Shown here: positions 4,331 to 6,082 of the stretch, piece after piece
Layout of the letters: every line of letters begins with the position of its first letter
Position numbering within the stretch: position 1 is the stretch's first letter
From: Planctomycetota bacterium
GTDB taxonomy: Bacteria; Planctomycetota; Phycisphaerae; Sedimentisphaerales; Anaerohalosphaeraceae
NCBI GenBank assembly: GCA_003644175.1
Contig: QNBS01000149.1
Coordinates: 1 to 6,082 of the forward strand
DNA: 6,082 nt
Direction: 5' to 3'
Program-made: the position numbers and the translations under genes
Notes under the pieces: model-generated
Told to the model about the DNA's origin: nothing
What the model saw: the letters and a program-made list of their open reading frames with translations, nothing else
Database searches by the model: none

Positions 4331-6082
4331 CTATTCATTTCGGATGGCATCCAGCAGGTTGCCCTTCATTGTCATTGCGCCGGCCAGGCATATCCAGACA
4401 ACGGCATTGATCGCAATACAGGCAATTACAGCGATTAACATCGCATACGGCAATTCGGCGCCGGGCGAGGCGATGGCCGGGGCGATCGAAACCAATGCCG
4501 AGACTACGCCCACAACCAGACCCGCGACAACAAGCAGCAGATGTTCATACAGAACCATCCTCTTTAGCGCGCCCGTAGTGAAACCTACGGCACGGAGCAT
4601 GCCGAGTTCGCCTCTCCTCTCGAAAACGTTCAGGAGCACCACTAATGCAAGACCCACACTGCCGAGAACAAGACCAAGGCCCCCCAATACCTGGAACATG
4701 GAAAGATAGGTGTTCTTGACGGCATTGAGATCGTTTATCCGCTCGACTGTGGGCGTCAGTTCCATGCCGAAGTCGCTCAATCCGCGGCCAAGCGCCCGCT
4801 CAACGGCAGCGATATTGTCTTTGTCGGCGTCGATCAGGAAGGCCCCAAAGCCCGCCTGGGAAGGAAACCGCTCGATGAATTTGTCGGCGGCGATCACGAG
4901 TGATCCCTGCAGGACCGAATTCTGGAGCCCTCCCACCAGACGCAGTTTGAAGGTGCGCCCCCGCTCGTCGGTATATTCGATATCTTTGCCGACGCTCGTT
5001 CCCAGAAGCCACTTGATCATTTCGTCGTCACCGACCGCCGGCACGACATCAACGCCCAGGTCTTCGTTCAGCAGTTCCCAGCCGTCGGCAACATCTGCGT
5101 CTTCGATGGTTTCGATGAATTTGAATCGCTCCTGCAACTGTTGCGGCTCGACACCGAGCAGTCGCGGCCGCTGCGCCCGGTTGAGGTTGAGGCAACTGGC
5201 GTCATCGCCCTGGCGCAGGCGGAGTTGAACCACGTGCAGGTCCTTGAGAGCGTCGTCATCCAGCCCCAGCGCATCCCGTCCCTCGTCGCTGCTCAAATCG
5301 TGCAGGACCGGCGCCGCCGATTCACCGAGAAATGCAAAACCGCCCGTTCCGGAATCGGTCTTGTGCGGGTCGGTCATGGGACGTTGGCGAAAAGCGCCTA
5401 TCGAGATGACAAGAAAACAGCCACAAGCCAACAGCGCAACCACCGCCATGCTTCGCCCGCTTCGCCGCGTGGTGTTACGCAGGGCCAACTGCCCGATGGA
5501 CCTCAGTCCGCGACCGCCGCGTCCGACAAGAAATCTCAGCAGGGCATAAACTACCGCAAGTCCGGCGGTCAGGAGCAATGCCCCCGAGCCGAAGAAGGCG
5601 CCGCTTGCCGACCCGGCCGGACCTCTGCCGAAAACATACAGTATAATCGCCGCGGCCAATACACACACACCCGCAAGACACAACGCCGGCTTGCCCCTGG
5701 ACGCCGACGACCGTGCGCCAAACTGCTCTTGCAGATTTCCCGCCAGGGCCTGGCTCGCCGGACGACGCAACTGCCTGCTTAACGTCAGCAGGATTGCAAG
5801 CACCGAAACGATAACGCCGGCGCAGATGCCCGTCAGCAGGCCCACGGGTGAGGGATAAAAGCCGATGACCGAGCCGCCGACGGCGGACTTCCAGACAGTC
5901 GACAACCCCCACAGCATCACCGCCGTATACAACAACGCACAGATCGCACCGGCCGCGGCGCCGCCGGCGGCGATTGTTACCCCTTCGAGCAGATAGAACC
6001 GGCGTATCAGTTTGCGCCTAAAGCCCACCGCCACCAGCAGACCCGATTGGCCGCTGCGTCTTTCGACTCCGAAGACGAAGAC
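4331..6082 (-). CDS. ABC transporter permease with two FtsX domains (MacB/LolC-like), 5' end cut by window edge
   Basis: The reading frame is open to the right edge, giving the last 583 residues; the in-frame GTG at 6034 is internal, since the FtsX motif already starts upstream. The first visible part, VERRSGQSGLLVAVGFRRK, is the cytoplasmic coupling segment of a first FtsX domain. Hydrophobic segments follow at about 32-59, 80-102, 133-150, 164-186 and 210-230. A soluble extracytoplasmic domain spans about 231-460 and includes DDASCLNLNR and PRLLGVEP. The second FtsX domain has segments near 462-486, 514-535 and 544-569, with its own FERRGELGMLRAVGF at 487-501. Family knowledge: such permeases pair with a separate ATPase and act mechanically on lipoproteins, peptides or partner proteins rather than as classic import channels. 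The ATPase is presumably just upstream, outside the window. The PQQ-like gene starts 24 bases after its TAG stop, suggesting one transcript. The substrate cannot be read from the sequence. Confidence 0.92.
   Translation of the reverse strand, partial: VFVFGVERRSGQSGLLVAVGFRRKLIRRFYLLEGVTIAAGGAAAGAICALLYTAVMLWGLSTVWKSAVGGSVIGFYPSPVGLLTGICAGVIVSVLAILLTLSRQLRRPASQALAGNLQEQFGARSSASRGKPALCLAGVCVLAAAIILYVFGRGPAGSASGAFFGSGALLLTAGLAVVYALLRFLVGRGGRGLRSIGQLALRNTTRRSGRSMAVVALLACGCFLVISIGAFRQRPMTDPHKTDSGTGGFAFLGESAAPVLHDLSSDEGRDALGLDDDALKDLHVVQLRLRQGDDASCLNLNRAQRPRLLGVEPQQLQERFKFIETIEDADVADGWELLNEDLGVDVVPAVGDDEMIKWLLGTSVGKDIEYTDERGRTFKLRLVGGLQNSVLQGSLVIAADKFIERFPSQAGFGAFLIDADKDNIAAVERALGRGLSDFGMELTPTVERINDLNAVKNTYLSMFQVLGGLGLVLGSVGLALVVLLNVFERRGELGMLRAVGFTTGALKRMVLYEHLLLVVAGLVVGVVSALVSIAPAIASPGAELPYAMLIAVIACIAINAVVWICLAGAMTMKGNLLDAIRNE

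Noticed and set aside
5641..5646. TATAAT-like sequence on the plus strand inside the permease
   Set aside because: It lies inside a coding region, points away from every gene, and has no supporting -35 or downstream gene start.
5661..5670. Short CA dinucleotide repeat
   Set aside because: Only five units within coding sequence; too short to count as a meaningful repeat.
4185..5782. Several plus-strand open frames (4185-4709, 4710-5228, 5141-5782) opposite the permease
   Set aside because: They lie antisense to a well-supported FtsX permease, have low-complexity Ser/Arg/Pro-rich translations and no recognisable domain.
5475..5912. 145-codon minus-strand frame inside the permease gene
   Set aside because: It is an alternate-frame shadow; the permease frame across the same bases encodes membrane helices and the FtsX architecture.

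Overview
The window is almost entirely one strand. Six protein-coding genes, all on the minus strand, run from right to left and fill everything except two short gaps (4307-4330 and 2821-2899). I see no RNA genes, mobile elements or CRISPR. The DNA is moderately GC-rich. The mix of a planctomycete-style PQQ-like propeller (WPRFRG signature and repeated CLD...TG...W blades), a large FtsX-type permease, an NHL propeller and NosR/NapH-type iron-sulfur proteins suggests a bacterium of the Planctomycetes/PVC group, possibly an anaerobic Phycisphaerae-like lineage. That taxonomic reading is inference, not proof.

Layout in transcription order: (1) 6082-4331, the C-terminal 583 residues of a two-FtsX-domain ABC permease, cut by the window edge; (2) 4306-2900, a membrane-anchored PQQ-like beta-propeller, 24 bases after the permease; (3) a 79-base AT-rich gap with a credible sigma-70-like promoter and a strong Shine-Dalgarno; (4) 2820-1780, a membrane-anchored NHL-repeat propeller with an unusual set of cysteines; (5) 1780-1529, a very small protein with a twin-arginine-like leader and a compact C-x5-C-x2-C-x5-C motif; (6) 1545-976, a Tat-exported polyferredoxin with enough cysteines for four [4Fe-4S] clusters; (7) 979-2, a NosR/NapH-like polytopic membrane iron-sulfur protein, cut by the left edge.

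Genes 4 to 7 are fused by stop/start overlaps (TGATG, 17 bases, ATGA), so they are almost certainly one translationally coupled operon. Read together they look like an electron-transfer module on the outer face of the cytoplasmic membrane. The membrane protein could take electrons from quinol or a cytoplasmic donor and pass them to the exported ferredoxin, with the small Cys protein as a possible partner and the two propellers as extracytoplasmic scaffolds. The combination of a NosR-like protein, accessory extracytoplasmic proteins and an ABC permease resembles in outline the nitrous oxide reductase maturation locus (NosR/NosD/NosFY), but no catalytic reductase is visible here. The terminal acceptor and the true function are unknown. 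This coupled cassette is the most interesting thing in the window.
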